From a bacterium (lineage in GTDB: Bacteria; Patescibacteriota; Microgenomatia; UBA1400; PJMF01), in NCBI GenBank assembly GCA_900299155.1, contig OMIS01000073.1, forward strand, positions 1-21,104: a stretch of 21,104 nt of DNA. Reading direction: 5' to 3'. Below, in pieces: positions 6,980 to 13,692 of the stretch (the first letter of the stretch is position 1; each line of letters opens with the position of its first letter). Below the pieces are notes generated by a model. That model searched no databases and was not told the origin of the DNA. It saw only the letters and a program-made list of their open reading frames with translations. Both the position numbers and the translations under genes were made by a program.

Positions 6980-7738
6980 ATGCAGGTAATTTCAGATGCT
7001 ATTTTTAATTTTATATTCCAGATTTACCACTTCACTGGAAATTTAGGTATTGCTCTGATTGTTTTTACGATTCTAATCCGTACTGCCATCTTGCCACTCA
7101 CTGCTTCTTCACTGAAAGCAATGAATAATATAAAAAAATTGCAGCCTGAAATTGATAAGCTTAAGAAGAAACATAAAGGTGATAATACTGCGCTTCAGCA
7201 AGCTCAAATGGAGTTATATAAAAAATACAACGTCAATCCAATGGCTGGCTGTATTCCACAAATTTTGCAGATCGCTGTGACCTATGTGCTCTATCATGTC
7301 TTGATTAACTTCTTGAAAACACCAGAAGTTAATGGAATTATGATTGATCCACACTTCTTGACACTGAACTTGAATAACCCAGATCCCACTTACATTTTGC
7401 CAGTTTTAGCTGGTGCTACCCAGTTATTCTTGTCATTGATGATTGCTCCTGGTGCTGAAAAGCAAGATCTAGTAGCAAATGACTCAAAGAAGAAAAAAGT
7501 CCAAGAAGAAAACAAAAAAGAAGAAGATTTCGCAGAAATGGCACAGTCCATGCAGCAACAGATGATCTTCATAATGCCAATAATGATTGGTATACTAGCA
7601 CTCCGCTTCCCAGCTGGCCTCGCGCTGTACTGGGTAGTGACAACACTTTTTAGTATTGGTCAACAATGGTATATATCAGGTTGGGGTGGAATTACCCTCT
7701 ACCTAGCTCGAGCAAAAAACATGCTAATGAGCAAATAA
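6980..7738 (+). CDS. yidC: Membrane protein insertase YidC/Oxa1
   Basis: At 252 residues this is the short Oxa1-like form of YidC, without the large periplasmic domain of Gram-negative YidC. It inserts and folds membrane proteins, alone or with SecYEG. The conserved arginine of the hydrophilic groove is in the first core segment, TILIRTAILPLT (about 30-41). Other segments are PQILQIAVTYVLYHVLINFL near 92-111, a third around 136-155, and the C-terminal MPIMIGILALRFPAGLALYW region. A charged loop, KKKKVQEENKKEED (about 170-183), separates the last two parts and probably lies in the cytoplasm. The start has a good Shine-Dalgarno and the gene is in the expected cluster. Confidence 0.96.
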   Translation: MQVISDAIFNFIFQIYHFTGNLGIALIVFTILIRTAILPLTASSLKAMNNIKKLQPEIDKLKKKHKGDNTALQQAQMELYKKYNVNPMAGCIPQILQIAVTYVLYHVLINFLKTPEVNGIMIDPHFLTLNLNNPDPTYILPVLAGATQLFLSLMIAPGAEKQDLVANDSKKKKVQEENKKEEDFAEMAQSMQQQMIFIMPIMIGILALRFPAGLALYWVVTTLFSIGQQWYISGWGGITLYLARAKNMLMSK

Positions 7739-7759
7739 AAGTGCAGAAAGGACGTATAT

Positions 7760-8218
7760 ATGACAATTGATGGTTTCGTCAAACAACTCTGTGAACACTG
7801 TGGAGTGGATCCTGAAGTTATCGATGTTCAGATGGAAGACCAAGGAGATACCATAGTGGTTACTCTCAACCTTCCAGAAGAAGACTCAGGCAGATTCATT
7901 GGTTTCCATGGAGAAACTCTAGAATCAATGCAACGTGTTGTTCGCATAATTTTCTCTACTGAATATCCAGAAAAGAAAATTTTATTGAACATCAATAACT
8001 ATCGTGAAGAGCGCGAAGTAAAGCTGAAAGAATTAACTCAAACAGCTGCACAACGCGTGCTTGAATCTGGACAACCATACCGCTTCCAATCATACTTGCC
8101 AGCTCATGAGCGCTTCATAATTCACTCTACCTTGAGTGAATTGCCAGATAGCGACAAACTGGAAAGTGTCTCAGAAGGTGATGGCAAAGATCGTCGTTTG
8201 AGTATTCGCTTGAAGTAA
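7760..8218 (+). CDS. khpB: KH/R3H RNA-binding protein KhpB (Jag)
   Basis: A 152-residue protein with a KH domain, carrying GRFIGFHGETL with the GxxG loop GFHG near 48-51, and an R3H domain with PAHERFIIHSTLSE, in which Arg and His are three residues apart, near 113-126. KhpB (Jag, SpoIIIJ-associated) binds RNA and affects cell elongation and small-RNA regulation in Firmicutes. The N-terminal Jag domain of Bacillus is absent, as in many short bacterial versions. An AAAGGA sequence lies about eight bases before the ATG. It follows yidC by 21 bases, the usual order, and ends just before a terminator. Confidence 0.92.
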   Translation: MTIDGFVKQLCEHCGVDPEVIDVQMEDQGDTIVVTLNLPEEDSGRFIGFHGETLESMQRVVRIIFSTEYPEKKILLNINNYREEREVKLKELTQTAAQRVLESGQPYRFQSYLPAHERFIIHSTLSELPDSDKLESVSEGDGKDRRLSIRLK

Positions 8219-8263
8219 GTGTCGAGCTTCTCTAACTCAGCGAGAAATTACAACTGGAAAATA

Positions 8264-8299
8264 GAAACTGCAGCTTGCAAACCTGCAGTTTCTTTGTTT
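8264..8299 (+). terminator. Rho-independent terminator after khpB
   Basis: A perfect ten-base inverted repeat, GAAACTGCAG (8264-8273) and CTGCAGTTTC (8283-8292), has a nine-base loop and is followed by TTTGTTT. It sits 45 bases after khpB and closes the rpmH cluster. It ends just 12 bases before the RNase H start, so read-through rather than a separate promoter may supply that gene. Confidence 0.8.
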
Positions 8300-8311
8300 A
8301 ATGGGAGTGAT

Positions 8312-8731
8312 ATGCAACTAGAAATTTATACAGATGGTGGTTCACGCGGTAATCCTGGAGCAGCAGCAATCGGGGTAGTCATTAAATCCGGTGAAACACC
8401 TGTTTATGAAGCAGGTAAAACAATTGGAATCGGAACAAATAATGAAGCAGAATATCAAGCCATTTTGCATTCACTGGAGTGGCTACAATCACAGAAAAAT
8501 ACTCTTCAGATTGAACGCATAACCTGGAAGCTTGACTCTAAACTTGTTGTCGAGCAATTGAATAAGCACTGGAAAATTAAAGAGCCACGGATGCTGGTGT
8601 ATGCTCAAAACGCATGGAAATCTCTGTCAGAACTGGCTATTCCCTACTCAATCACTCATATCCCACGCGCACAAAATGCCGCTGCTGATGCCCTGGTGAA
8701 TCAAGCACTTGATGCTGCAGCTGCCCACTAA
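8312..8731 (+). CDS. Ribonuclease H family protein
   Basis: A 139-residue RNase H type 1 fold protein that should cut the RNA strand of RNA-DNA hybrids. The acidic residues are visible: Asp in YTDGGSRGNPG (about residue 7), Glu in NNEAEYQAI, Asp in KLDSKLVVEQL and Asp in AAADALVNQA. The GGSRGNPG start is typical of the compact RnhA-like proteins of Gram-positive and Patescibacteria type. The frame stays open upstream to 8219, but the chosen ATG at 8312 is preceded by GGGAG and starts right at the first strand of the fold. The upstream part would run through the terminator hairpin and has no homology. Confidence 0.92.
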   Translation: MQLEIYTDGGSRGNPGAAAIGVVIKSGETPVYEAGKTIGIGTNNEAEYQAILHSLEWLQSQKNTLQIERITWKLDSKLVVEQLNKHWKIKEPRMLVYAQNAWKSLSELAIPYSITHIPRAQNAAADALVNQALDAAAAH

Positions 8732-8779
8732 CTGCTTATTACTTCGGATATAGAACTGTACGGACTCACAAAACTTCCA

Positions 8780-8785
8780 TACAAT
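8780..8785 (+). promoter_or_regulatory. Possible -10 of the DUF4012 gene
   Basis: TACAAT at 8780-8785 lies 13 bases before the ATG at 8799, predicting a leader of about six or seven bases. No clear -35 or strong ribosome binding site is seen. The hexamer is the same as in front of the VirB4-like and slipin genes. Confidence 0.4.
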
Positions 8786-8798
8786 AGAGTGGATCGGT

Positions 8799-11700
8799 AT
8801 GCTTGAACAGCGACTTACCACAGAATTTTATGAAGATACCCTGCCCGTTGTCATCTTTGACACGGTTGGGTGTTTTTCTGAACCTCTTTCTACTGAACTT
8901 ATTGCAAAAAATATCGAGGTTATTCAACTGCCACTCTCCAATTTAGAGAATCCACAAATTACAACTGTTTTGGAACAAGCATATAAAATTATATTGGTAC
9001 TCTCCCCTGCACTAATCCCCAAGAATATTGCAGATTCATTGACACAACTGCAATCTGTGCAAGACAAACTGTCAATTTTCATGCCCGTACTGAGCGGTTT
9101 TTCTGAACAAGTAAGTGGTGAAATACCCTATGCTGCTGTACTTTTACAGTCTCAGCGTGAGTTGATTACACTTTGTAATGAACTACTACCTCAAGCAAAC
9201 TTTATTTTTGGTCAAGATGTACTTCTTCCTGTAGGATTCTTTTCGTCTTTTGAATTATTTTGCCAATCAATTCAAAAAGGATTTATATATACACCCAATA
9301 CTCTTATTACCCCACACACGTTACCTGAGTTTTGTAGTGTTGCTGTGCAAGAGTTACTCCGCCCGCATCGAGTGAGTGTCTCGATCAAAGGAAGAACTAA
9401 ATATGCACAAAAACTACTAGAAAAAGTGGCTACCCAGTATGAGAGTTTCTATTTTTGCGAAGTGGGACTGCAAAAAGTTGACGCGGTAGAAGAAGAAACA
9501 ATACCATTTACGGTCAAGGATGTATCAATCCTGACGGATGAAGACAGTACAACTTTATGGTTCTCCAAACAGCTTCCTTCCCCAGAATTACCTACATTTT
9601 TCTTACCTGAACGACTCTCAATCTTATCTGCAAATGATGATTCTACAGATTCATACACATCAGATTTATATACTCCAGAAAATCTGGACCACTATGCTGA
9701 GCTGCCTCCACTCCCCTTGTATGAACCTGATACGTTTGAACCTTGGGCGGAAACTGATATTGGGTATGCTCCAGGTGAAACTCGGTCAAATAATGCAAGA
9801 CCAAATACAGCCCGAACTGAAGCTACTTCCACACTGTCTATCTCTCAAGTGATTACTTTGGAACAAGGTGCTGCACAAACTCACTCAGATGAGCGCTACT
9901 CCACTAGTAGGCTTGGTTCTTCAGAAATGCTGGACTTTGATTATTCAAGTGATACTCAATCCTCCGACCTTGCATCTTCCAGAAGAAATAGACCGCTACA
10001 ATTGACTAATTTGCATACACTCACGGAAAAGAACTTCATGGATACTTCTGAACCAAAACTTGCAGAATCCAGACAAGCAGATATCGTGGATGAGTTTAAC
10101 GTTTCTTCCGAAATTCAACGCATCTTTACCTCAAGACGGCAAGAACAACAGTCTGAGCGGGTGAGTCAACTGGTCCAGGAAAAAAGAATGCTTACCAAGA
10201 AGTCAAAGAAAAAAACAACCTTGTTTTATGGTGGCTTAGCGTTTGTCAGCGTTGGTGGGTTTGTGGGGTTGTTGTTACTTATCTTTGTGGGTTCAACCTG
10301 GATTCTGAAACAGCAAGTTTTTGGTATTTTACAAGCGCCGCTTTCTGAAATTACTCAAGGTCAGCTCCAGCGCGCAGAGTTTACCAGTTCTCTAGTGGCC
10401 TGGCAGGCTGGAGTGTACTCGAAAGTAATTGAGGTACCGCAGATTGAAGAATCAAAGAGGCTTGTTAGTGTGGAACAGCAGCTTAGTACCTTACACAATC
10501 CTGAGTCACAATCCGCTGAAAGCGTTAAAAAGCTCTATACAACCGTCATGGGTACAAGTACTGGTGATGTGGCTCAACTTACCGAAAACATAAGCTCTCA
10601 AACGCTCACAACCTATGAAGCAGCCAGTATTGTGGAACAGTCATTACAGCAAATTTCGTTCCCAGATGAATCTGTAGCCACAGAGCTTACCGCAGCATAT
10701 CAAAAGAAAGTCTCGCAACTCAAAAAGCAAGCATTTGTCATGCAGCAGCTCCAGCCAATTTTGGGCAAAATCCTAGGTCTTTCTGGCAAGCGAACCTATG
10801 CGTTGGTTTTACAAAATAACCAAGAACTGCGTCCCACCGGTGGTTTTATGGATGCAATAGCGGTTGTCACGGTGGAAAATGGCACCATGGTGGATCGCCA
10901 GGTCTATACCAGCTACGAACTAGACAAAAAGATGGCGGGAACCGTTGCTGCGCCTGCAGAAATTACTAAGGCACTTGGGCAAAAGACATTTTCCATTTAC
11001 GATGCCAACTGGAGTCCAGACTACCCAACCAGCGCCGCTACCGTAGAGTGGTTTCTAGAAAAGATTTTGAATAGAAATATTGATGGCGTTCTCAGCGTGG
11101 ATTTGTACGGTATGCAGCGTATTTTGGAGGCCACTGGCCCAATAGAACTGCCAGAATATAACGAAGTCATTACCAATAAAAACCTTCTCGAACGCCTGGA
11201 ATTCCACTCAGAAGTAGTCTTGCTGGAAACGGAAAAGAATCATGATTACAGAAAAGTCCTCTTCTCTCGTCTACTTGATAAGCTGGTGCAGCTTCCTTCT
11301 CAAAAAGTGGATGCAGTGATGGGTGCTGTGGAAGATTCTTTCGCTGCAAAGTCCACACTTTTGGCATTTTCTGATACTCAGGAAAAACAAATTATTCAAA
11401 ATATTGGCTGGTCTGGTGCTCAAATTGTCCCTCGGTGCCCATCAGAGTTCTCAAGTGCAACCTGTGTTATGGATCACTTCATGCAAGTAGAAGCAAATGT
11501 CGGCGTGAATAAGGCAAATTATTACCTCAAGAGAACAATAAAACACAGCATTTCCGTCTCTCCTACCCAAGCAGATCACACCCAACTCGTTACCTTTGAA
11601 AACACTGCTCAACTAGATGCCTGGCCAAAGGGAAGTTATCGCAGTTATGTCCGTTTCTATCTCCCCTCCTCTGCCGTCAATATTCGTGTCCAAATTGGCA

Positions 11701-12038
11701 CTCAAGTAATTCCTGATTCACAGATCAATCGCACACAAGAAAACGACTTTACCAGTGTGGGATTTTTACTAGAAGTGCCTATTAAATCATCCAATCAAGT
11801 TACGCTCACCTACTCCACTCCGCTCCAGATCTCAGGTGATAGATTCTCATATGTCTTTTTCAATAATGAACAACCTGGTAACGGTGACTCCCCCTACTCT
11901 CTGCAGCTCACCTACACCGGCGGTTTAGTTCCACAAGTCGTAGCACCTCAAGCTGAAATCACTCCTGCAGGCATTACTTTTACGCGAAATAACGATGAAA
12001 GTAGTCTTTACGCAGTCGAATTTACTCAAGCAAAATAA
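8799..12038 (+). CDS. Large DUF4012 membrane protein
   Basis: A 1079-residue protein. The C-terminal half holds a DUF4012 domain: LQNNQELRPTGGFMDAIAV at about 669-687 and DANWSPDYPTSAATVEWF at about 733-750, both hallmark patterns. A single membrane segment lies near 474-503 (YGGLAFVSVGGFVGLLLLIF), preceded by a lysine-rich stretch, so the first 470 residues are probably cytoplasmic and the DUF4012 part outside. The N-terminal 180 residues look like an alpha/beta domain of unknown family; residues about 250-460 are acidic, Ser/Thr-rich and probably disordered. DUF4012 proteins are often found near cell-envelope and polysaccharide genes in Gram-positive bacteria and Patescibacteria, but their reaction is not established. 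No such genes are next to it here. Confidence 0.85.
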   Translation: MLEQRLTTEFYEDTLPVVIFDTVGCFSEPLSTELIAKNIEVIQLPLSNLENPQITTVLEQAYKIILVLSPALIPKNIADSLTQLQSVQDKLSIFMPVLSGFSEQVSGEIPYAAVLLQSQRELITLCNELLPQANFIFGQDVLLPVGFFSSFELFCQSIQKGFIYTPNTLITPHTLPEFCSVAVQELLRPHRVSVSIKGRTKYAQKLLEKVATQYESFYFCEVGLQKVDAVEEETIPFTVKDVSILTDEDSTTLWFSKQLPSPELPTFFLPERLSILSANDDSTDSYTSDLYTPENLDHYAELPPLPLYEPDTFEPWAETDIGYAPGETRSNNARPNTARTEATSTLSISQVITLEQGAAQTHSDERYSTSRLGSSEMLDFDYSSDTQSSDLASSRRNRPLQLTNLHTLTEKNFMDTSEPKLAESRQADIVDEFNVSSEIQRIFTSRRQEQQSERVSQLVQEKRMLTKKSKKKTTLFYGGLAFVSVGGFVGLLLLIFVGSTWILKQQVFGILQAPLSEITQGQLQRAEFTSSLVAWQAGVYSKVIEVPQIEESKRLVSVEQQLSTLHNPESQSAESVKKLYTTVMGTSTGDVAQLTENISSQTLTTYEAASIVEQSLQQISFPDESVATELTAAYQKKVSQLKKQAFVMQQLQPILGKILGLSGKRTYALVLQNNQELRPTGGFMDAIAVVTVENGTMVDRQVYTSYELDKKMAGTVAAPAEITKALGQKTFSIYDANWSPDYPTSAATVEWFLEKILNRNIDGVLSVDLYGMQRILEATGPIELPEYNEVITNKNLLERLEFHSEVVLLETEKNHDYRKVLFSRLLDKLVQLPSQKVDAVMGAVEDSFAAKSTLLAFSDTQEKQIIQNIGWSGAQIVPRCPSEFSSATCVMDHFMQVEANVGVNKANYYLKRTIKHSISVSPTQADHTQLVTFENTAQLDAWPKGSYRSYVRFYLPSSAVNIRVQIGTQVIPDSQINRTQENDFTSVGFLLEVPIKSSNQVTLTYSTPLQISGDRFSYVFFNNEQPGNGDSPYSLQLTYTGGLVPQVVAPQAEITPAGITFTRNNDESSLYAVEFTQAK

Positions 12039-12047
12039 AAAAATCTT

Positions 12048-12055
12048 GGTATACT
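12048..12055 (+). promoter_or_regulatory. Possible promoter upstream of bL25
   Basis: TATACT at 12050-12055 is preceded by TG and one base (TGGTATACT, starting at 12047), an extended -10 form. It would give a leader of about 75 bases to the bL25 gene, containing an AT-rich inverted repeat. A closer candidate, TATAAA at 12126-12131, is five bases from the ATG. Which one is used cannot be decided from sequence. Confidence 0.4.
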
Positions 12056-12109
12056 ATATCCCTTGTATCAGTAAATAGCAGGTAAATACATAGAAAAATA
12101 GTAAAATCA

Positions 12110-12128
12110 ATACATATTTTTTATGTAT
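12110..12128 (+). promoter_or_regulatory. AT-rich inverted repeat before the bL25 start
   Basis: ATACATA (12110-12116) and TATGTAT (12122-12128) can pair around a five-T loop, ending eight bases before the ATG at 12137. The stem is weak because it is nearly all A-T. It could be an operator, a leader structure, or chance in AT-rich sequence. No Shine-Dalgarno is visible in this leader. Confidence 0.3.
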
Positions 12129-12136
12129 AAATAATT

Positions 12137-12811
12137 ATGACAAAATCACAAAAGACGGTTTTACACGTGAGTCCAAGAGTACTTTCTGGTAAGAAAAGTA
12201 AACAACTACGTCAAAAGGGATTAATTCCTGGAAACGTGTATGGTTTGAATGAAGATTCTGAACAAATTGAGTTGAATGTCAGTAATTTTAATCGAATTAT
12301 CGCAGAGCAGGGGGATACAACCTTGTTATACCTCCAAGTTGGCTCAGATAAGGAAGTTCCTACCTTGATTAGTGAAATTCAATACGACCCAATCATGGGA
12401 AATCCTACCCACGTCGCATTCAAGCGCGTCAACCTCAAGGTGAAGGTAACTGCTGAAATTCCAGTGGAAACTGTTGGAACTGCGGAAATTGCTGGTGCAA
12501 CAATCGTTTTAACCCGCAATATCTTGGAAGTCGAAGCTTTGCCAGCAGACTTACCAGAAGTCTTCGAAGTTGATATTTCTAACTTAACTGAAATAGGGCA
12601 GACCTTACATCTCTCAGATGTCTCTTATGACCGTGAAAAAGTCAAAGTTCTCTTGAGTGAAGAAGAGCTTGAAGCTCCAATTGTGTTAGTCCAAGAAGTC
12701 AAAGAAGAGGTTGCTGAAGCTCCAGCAGCTGCCGAAGGCGCTGAAAGTGCCGCACCAGAAGCTGCTCCTGCTGAAGGTGAAACACCTGCTGCAGAAGAGA
12801 AAAAAGAGTAA
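12137..12811 (+). CDS. rplY: 50S ribosomal protein bL25, CTC form
   Basis: A 224-residue bL25 of the longer general stress protein (CTC) type, which binds 5S rRNA in the large subunit. The N-terminal domain contains SGKKSKQLRQKGLIPGNVYG (about 17-36) and the ISEIQYDPIMGNPTHVAFKR segment (about 79-98). The C-terminal beta domain follows to about 190, with ALPADLPEVFEVDISNLTEIG, a very characteristic stretch. The last 35 residues are Glu/Ala/Pro-rich and look disordered, as in many CTC proteins. It stands alone between the DUF4012 gene and a strong terminator, so it is probably monocistronic. Confidence 0.96.
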   Translation: MTKSQKTVLHVSPRVLSGKKSKQLRQKGLIPGNVYGLNEDSEQIELNVSNFNRIIAEQGDTTLLYLQVGSDKEVPTLISEIQYDPIMGNPTHVAFKRVNLKVKVTAEIPVETVGTAEIAGATIVLTRNILEVEALPADLPEVFEVDISNLTEIGQTLHLSDVSYDREKVKVLLSEEELEAPIVLVQEVKEEVAEAPAAAEGAESAAPEAAPAEGETPAAEEKKE

Positions 12812-12845
12812 TCTCTTGGCTACAGTGCTATTAAAGTGAATTAGT

Positions 12846-12872
12846 AAGCCTCCTGGAAACAGGAGGCTTTTT
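12846..12872 (+). terminator. Rho-independent terminator after bL25
   Basis: A perfect ten-base stem, AAGCCTCCTG (12846-12855) with CAGGAGGCTT (12860-12869), is closed by a GAAA tetraloop and followed by further T residues. It is the strongest terminator in the window and lies 34 bases after the bL25 stop. Confidence 0.92.
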
Positions 12873-12889
12873 GATACTTCTGAGTGGAG

Positions 12890-12895
12890 TATACT
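12890..12895 (+). promoter_or_regulatory. Possible -10 of the double-CxxC gene
   Basis: TATACT at 12890-12895 lies directly after the bL25 terminator and 35 bases before the ATG at 12931. It would give a leader of about 28 bases that includes the ACAAAGGA ribosome binding site at 12918-12925. No well-spaced -35 is apparent. Confidence 0.4.
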
Positions 12896-12930
12896 GGGAC
12901 GTATACGTAAAAGTGTTACAAAGGAAAAAT

Positions 12931-13131
12931 ATGAAATGTCCAAACTGTTCAGTAGAGATGGAGAAGGGAAGTTTAGCTATGAATGGTGGTTATTGGTATA
13001 AACTCTCTGAAGATAGAGGCTTCTTGAATCAGACAATAATTTGGCCTATAACCCTTTTTGGTTCTGCAACTAGTGTCTTAGCCTGGAAATGCCCCAACTG
13101 TAATAAGCTCGAACTCACCGTTGAAAAATAA
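12931..13131 (+). CDS. Small double-CxxC zinc-ribbon-like protein (DUF6487-like)
   Basis: A 66-residue protein with two CPNC motifs, MKCPNCSVEMEKG at the start and AWKCPNCNKLEL near the end. This pattern predicts a zinc ribbon with a hydrophobic insert between the two knuckles (IIWPITLFGSATSVLAW). It resembles the small DUF6487-type proteins, whose role is unknown. The ATG at 12931 is chosen because a strong AAAGGA sits just upstream and the first CxxC follows directly; an upstream in-frame start at 12871 would lie inside the terminator region. The family label is tentative. Confidence 0.75.
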   Translation: MKCPNCSVEMEKGSLAMNGGYWYKLSEDRGFLNQTIIWPITLFGSATSVLAWKCPNCNKLELTVEK

Positions 13132-13151
13132 TCTATCTTTTTGAGAGTAAC

Positions 13152-13182
13152 TTACTATTATTACTTTCAGTAGTAAATTTTT
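13152..13182. terminator. Weak possible terminator between convergent genes
   Basis: TTACTA (13152-13157) can pair with TAGTAA (13171-13176), followed by ATTTTT on the plus strand. The stem is short and AT-rich. It lies in the 92-base gap between the convergent CxxC and TPR-like genes, where a terminator is expected, but the structure is poor. Confidence 0.3.
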
Positions 13183-13223
13183 AGCTACTAACTGACTGTG
13201 TAAAAACAAGATTGTACTGAATT

Positions 13224-13646
13224 CTATTGACTGGAAAAAACCGAGTTGTTTGGATCTAATTTCCGTGCTTCTTCCCAGGCTAAAAATGCTTCTTTCTGAT
13301 TTTGTAATGCTTTTTGCAGTAATGAAATATTGAGTAAAACTCCCGTATGTTGTGGTTGTACTGCGAGGAGCTGTTGTTGGTGTTTTAGTTCTGCTTCCAA
13401 TTGAGTTCGAGTAAGATTAACTGAAGAGTGGGGGATTGTAGTGGATAGTGAAACAGCCACAATTTTCTCGGTTTTTACCATTGCCAAAGTACTTAGATAC
13501 GTATGTGCAGCTCCTAAAACAAGTGCCATTAGAATGAGTAAACTCCAGAGTAGGGGACGGATTTTTTGTACGTATAACGCCGCAATATCAGCCGCAAACA
13601 TGCTGAGATAGCAGAGTAATCTAATGCGTAATACCAATGTGGACAT
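13224..13646 (-). CDS. Small one-TM protein with TPR-like C-terminus
   Basis: A protein of about 140 residues of unknown specific function. It has one clear membrane segment (LLWSLLILMALVLGAAHTY, about residues 32-50) and a C-terminal helical region. There, LLNISLLQKALQNQKEAFLA and WEEARKLDPNN have the look of one tetratricopeptide repeat, so it may be a membrane-anchored interaction protein. Two in-frame ATGs exist, at 13655 and 13646. The first overlaps a perfect TATAAT (13659-13654), whereas the second is seven bases after that hexamer, the same distance as for dnaN and the VirB4-like gene, so 13646 is preferred. It follows valS on the same strand. Confidence 0.7.
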   Translation of the reverse strand: MSTLVLRIRLLCYLSMFAADIAALYVQKIRPLLWSLLILMALVLGAAHTYLSTLAMVKTEKIVAVSLSTTIPHSSVNLTRTQLEAELKHQQQLLAVQPQHTGVLLNISLLQKALQNQKEAFLAWEEARKLDPNNSVFSSQ

Positions 13647-13653
13647 GCACTTC

Positions 13654-13659
13654 ATTATA
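13654..13659 (-). promoter_or_regulatory. -10 element of the TPR-like gene, leaderless
   Basis: The minus strand reads TATAAT at 13659-13654, exactly seven bases before the ATG at 13646. It lies between valS and this gene, so the small gene can be transcribed independently of valS. No good -35 match is present. Confidence 0.5.
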
Positions 13660-13692
13660 GGCAGTCTCTAGAAAGTAGAGAAGGGGAGGTTG

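Noticed and set aside
8219..8311. In-frame extension upstream of RNase H
   Set aside because: It would run through the terminator hairpin, has no homology to RNase H and has no better ribosome binding site than the ATG at 8312.
13665..13681. Inverted repeat TCTCTA/TAGAGA between valS and the TPR-like gene
   Set aside because: The six-base stem has no T-run behind it, so it is not supported as a terminator; it may be chance.
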